Below, piece after piece: positions 63,064 through 64,000 of a stretch of DNA of 64,000 nucleotides (position 1 is the stretch's first letter; each line of letters begins with the position of its first letter). A model generated the notes under the pieces. That model was given only the letters and a program-made list of their open reading frames with translations, did not search any database and had not been told where the DNA came from. Source of the stretch: Methylovorus mays (lineage in GTDB: Bacteria > Pseudomonadota > Gammaproteobacteria > Burkholderiales > Methylophilaceae); NCBI RefSeq assembly GCF_020531915.1, contig NZ_JAJAVG010000006.1, forward strand, positions 124,001 through 188,000, written 5' to 3'. The translations under genes and the position numbers were made by a program.

Positions 63064-64000
63064 ATGGAATTTAGCATAAAAACCGGCAATCCGGAAAAGC
63101 AACGTAGTGATTGCATCGTCGTGGGTGTATTTGATACGCGCAAATTGAGTGAGGCCGCGGTGGTACTGGATCGTGCTGCCGAAGGTTATCTGACCACGGT
63201 ACTGGCGCGCGGCGATCTCGACGGCAAGCTGGGTTCCTGCCTGATGCTGCATAGTGTGCCTGGTATCGCCAGTGATCGCGTATTGCTGGTTGGCCTAGGC
63301 AAGGCAACTGAATTCAAGGAGCGCGAATATCGTCAGGCGGTGCGTGCCTCGTTCAAGGCGTTGAGTGGTACCAGCGTCAAGAGCGCCAGCACCTATCTGG
63401 CCGATTTGCCGGTCAAAAAACAGGATGCGGCATGGAAATCAGCTCAGATCGCAGAGATCGGGCAGGACGTGGATTATCGGTTTGATGTCATGAAGGGCAA
63501 GGCAGCACAGGAAGAAAAGGCAAAATCCGCCAAGCGTGTTGCCAAGGTGGCCGTGGCCTTTATCGAAAAGTCGGAAGGCAAGCTGGCTGAGAGCGGTCTC
63601 AAGCAAGGCCTGGCATTGGCCGCGGGTGTGAGCCTGACCAAGGATCTGGGCAACCTGCCGCCAAACATATGTACGCCTACTTACCTTGCCGATCAGGCCA
63701 AGGCGATGGGCAAGCAATATGGTTTGCAGGTTGAAATATTGGATCGCGACCAGATCGCCAAGCTGGGCATGGGCTCCTTCCTCGGCGTGGCGCAGGGCAG
63801 TGCGCAACCACCTAAACTGATTGTGCTGCAGCACAAAAAGGGCAAGAAGAGCCAGAAGCCTGTCGTGCTGGTTGGCAAAGGCATCACGTTTGATACCGGT
63901 GGCATCTCCATCAAGCCCGGCGCCGAAATGGATGAAATGAAATACGACATGTGCGGCGCAGCCAGTGTGTTAGGTACTTTCAAGGCGATTGCAGAAATGG
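63064..64000 (+). CDS. pepA: Leucyl aminopeptidase PepA (partial, runs off window)
   Basis: First 312 residues of a protein of about 500. N-terminal domain MEFSIKTGNPEKQRSDCIVVG, then the M17 catalytic core GKGITFDTGGISIKPGAEM with the metal-binding Asp and Lys, and KYDMCGAASVLG; the rest lies beyond the window. PepA is also a DNA-binding factor in E. coli. Start ATG 63064 after AAAAGGA; continues on the plus strand past 64000. Confidence 0.95.
   Translation, partial: MEFSIKTGNPEKQRSDCIVVGVFDTRKLSEAAVVLDRAAEGYLTTVLARGDLDGKLGSCLMLHSVPGIASDRVLLVGLGKATEFKEREYRQAVRASFKALSGTSVKSASTYLADLPVKKQDAAWKSAQIAEIGQDVDYRFDVMKGKAAQEEKAKSAKRVAKVAVAFIEKSEGKLAESGLKQGLALAAGVSLTKDLGNLPPNICTPTYLADQAKAMGKQYGLQVEILDRDQIAKLGMGSFLGVAQGSAQPPKLIVLQHKKGKKSQKPVVLVGKGITFDTGGISIKPGAEMDEMKYDMCGAASVLGTFKAIAEM

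Noticed and set aside
1-64000. CRISPR arrays, tRNA or rRNA genes, insertion sequences, prophage
   Set aside because: No regular repeat-spacer pattern, cloverleaf, transposase or integrase was seen; the holin-family gene is a common chromosomal membrane protein.

Overview
The window is bacterial chromosomal core DNA, very densely coded, with about 67 protein genes, no tRNA or rRNA gene, no CRISPR array and no insertion sequence that I can see. Gene families and neighbourhoods (def-fmt-htpX-rsmB-DUF4390-ntrYX, kdsD-kdsC-lptCAB-rpoN-hpf-hprK-rapZ-PTS, perM-hda opposite purM, ECF sigma-DUF3619-DUF3106-RDD, lptFG opposite pepA) are those of a betaproteobacterium. The combination of an azurin, a PTS without sugar permease genes and SAH/methionine-cycle genes makes an obligate or restricted methylotroph of the Methylophilaceae (Methylobacillus/Methylovorus-like) my best guess. 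That assignment is inference, not proof.

Layout. 1-7270: dapF and an LpxL-type acyltransferase on the minus strand; then metK, an HD-GYP phosphodiesterase, ahcY behind a well-formed SAH riboswitch, a small membrane protein and metF, which together make much of the activated methyl cycle. 7302-10146: smg, dprA and a LysM protein (minus). 10233-17950: def, fmt, htpX, rsmB, DUF4390, ntrY, ntrX (plus). 17964-24686: TfoX-like, xth, DUF4124/glutaredoxin, prlC, DUF4870, then PTS genes EI, HPr and a mannose-type EIIA (minus). 24737-32083: rapZ, hprK, hpf, rpoN, lptB, lptA, lptC, kdsC, kdsD (minus), joining PTS/HPr-kinase signalling, sigma-54 and LPS-transport functions.

32071-38838: a CPA2 antiporter preceded by its own promoter and an unlisted 39-codon ORF, thiO, an OmpH/Skp chaperone, moaC, a BepA-like protease and soxYZ. 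38852-43454: a membrane c-type cytochrome, ahpC-ahpF ending in two perfect hairpins, a small orphan gene and hda. 43508-48789: perM opposite purM, two tandem DUF3108 genes (the second with a TonB-like N-terminus) and a second RsmB-family methyltransferase. 48860-55488: a large M48 membrane protease, a dicarboxylate symporter apparently starting at ATC, a Fur-box azurin, an EamA exporter behind a candidate cysteine-sensing leader peptide, ampD and a CaCA exchanger. 55608-64000: pilR/pilS, a small zinc-ribbon membrane protein, an ECF sigma operon, lptG/lptF and the start of pepA.

The most interesting observations are: (1) a strong promoter, a near-leaderless 29-codon ORF ending TQCCGCYLS and mutually exclusive hairpins ahead of an EamA exporter, whose logic fits cysteine-induced export; (2) two sigma-54-type activators (NtrX and PilR) that both lack the GAFTGA loop in a genome that carries rpoN; (3) an ATC start candidate; (4) an in-frame small ORF abutting a transporter start; (5) a TonB-like/DUF3108 fusion.
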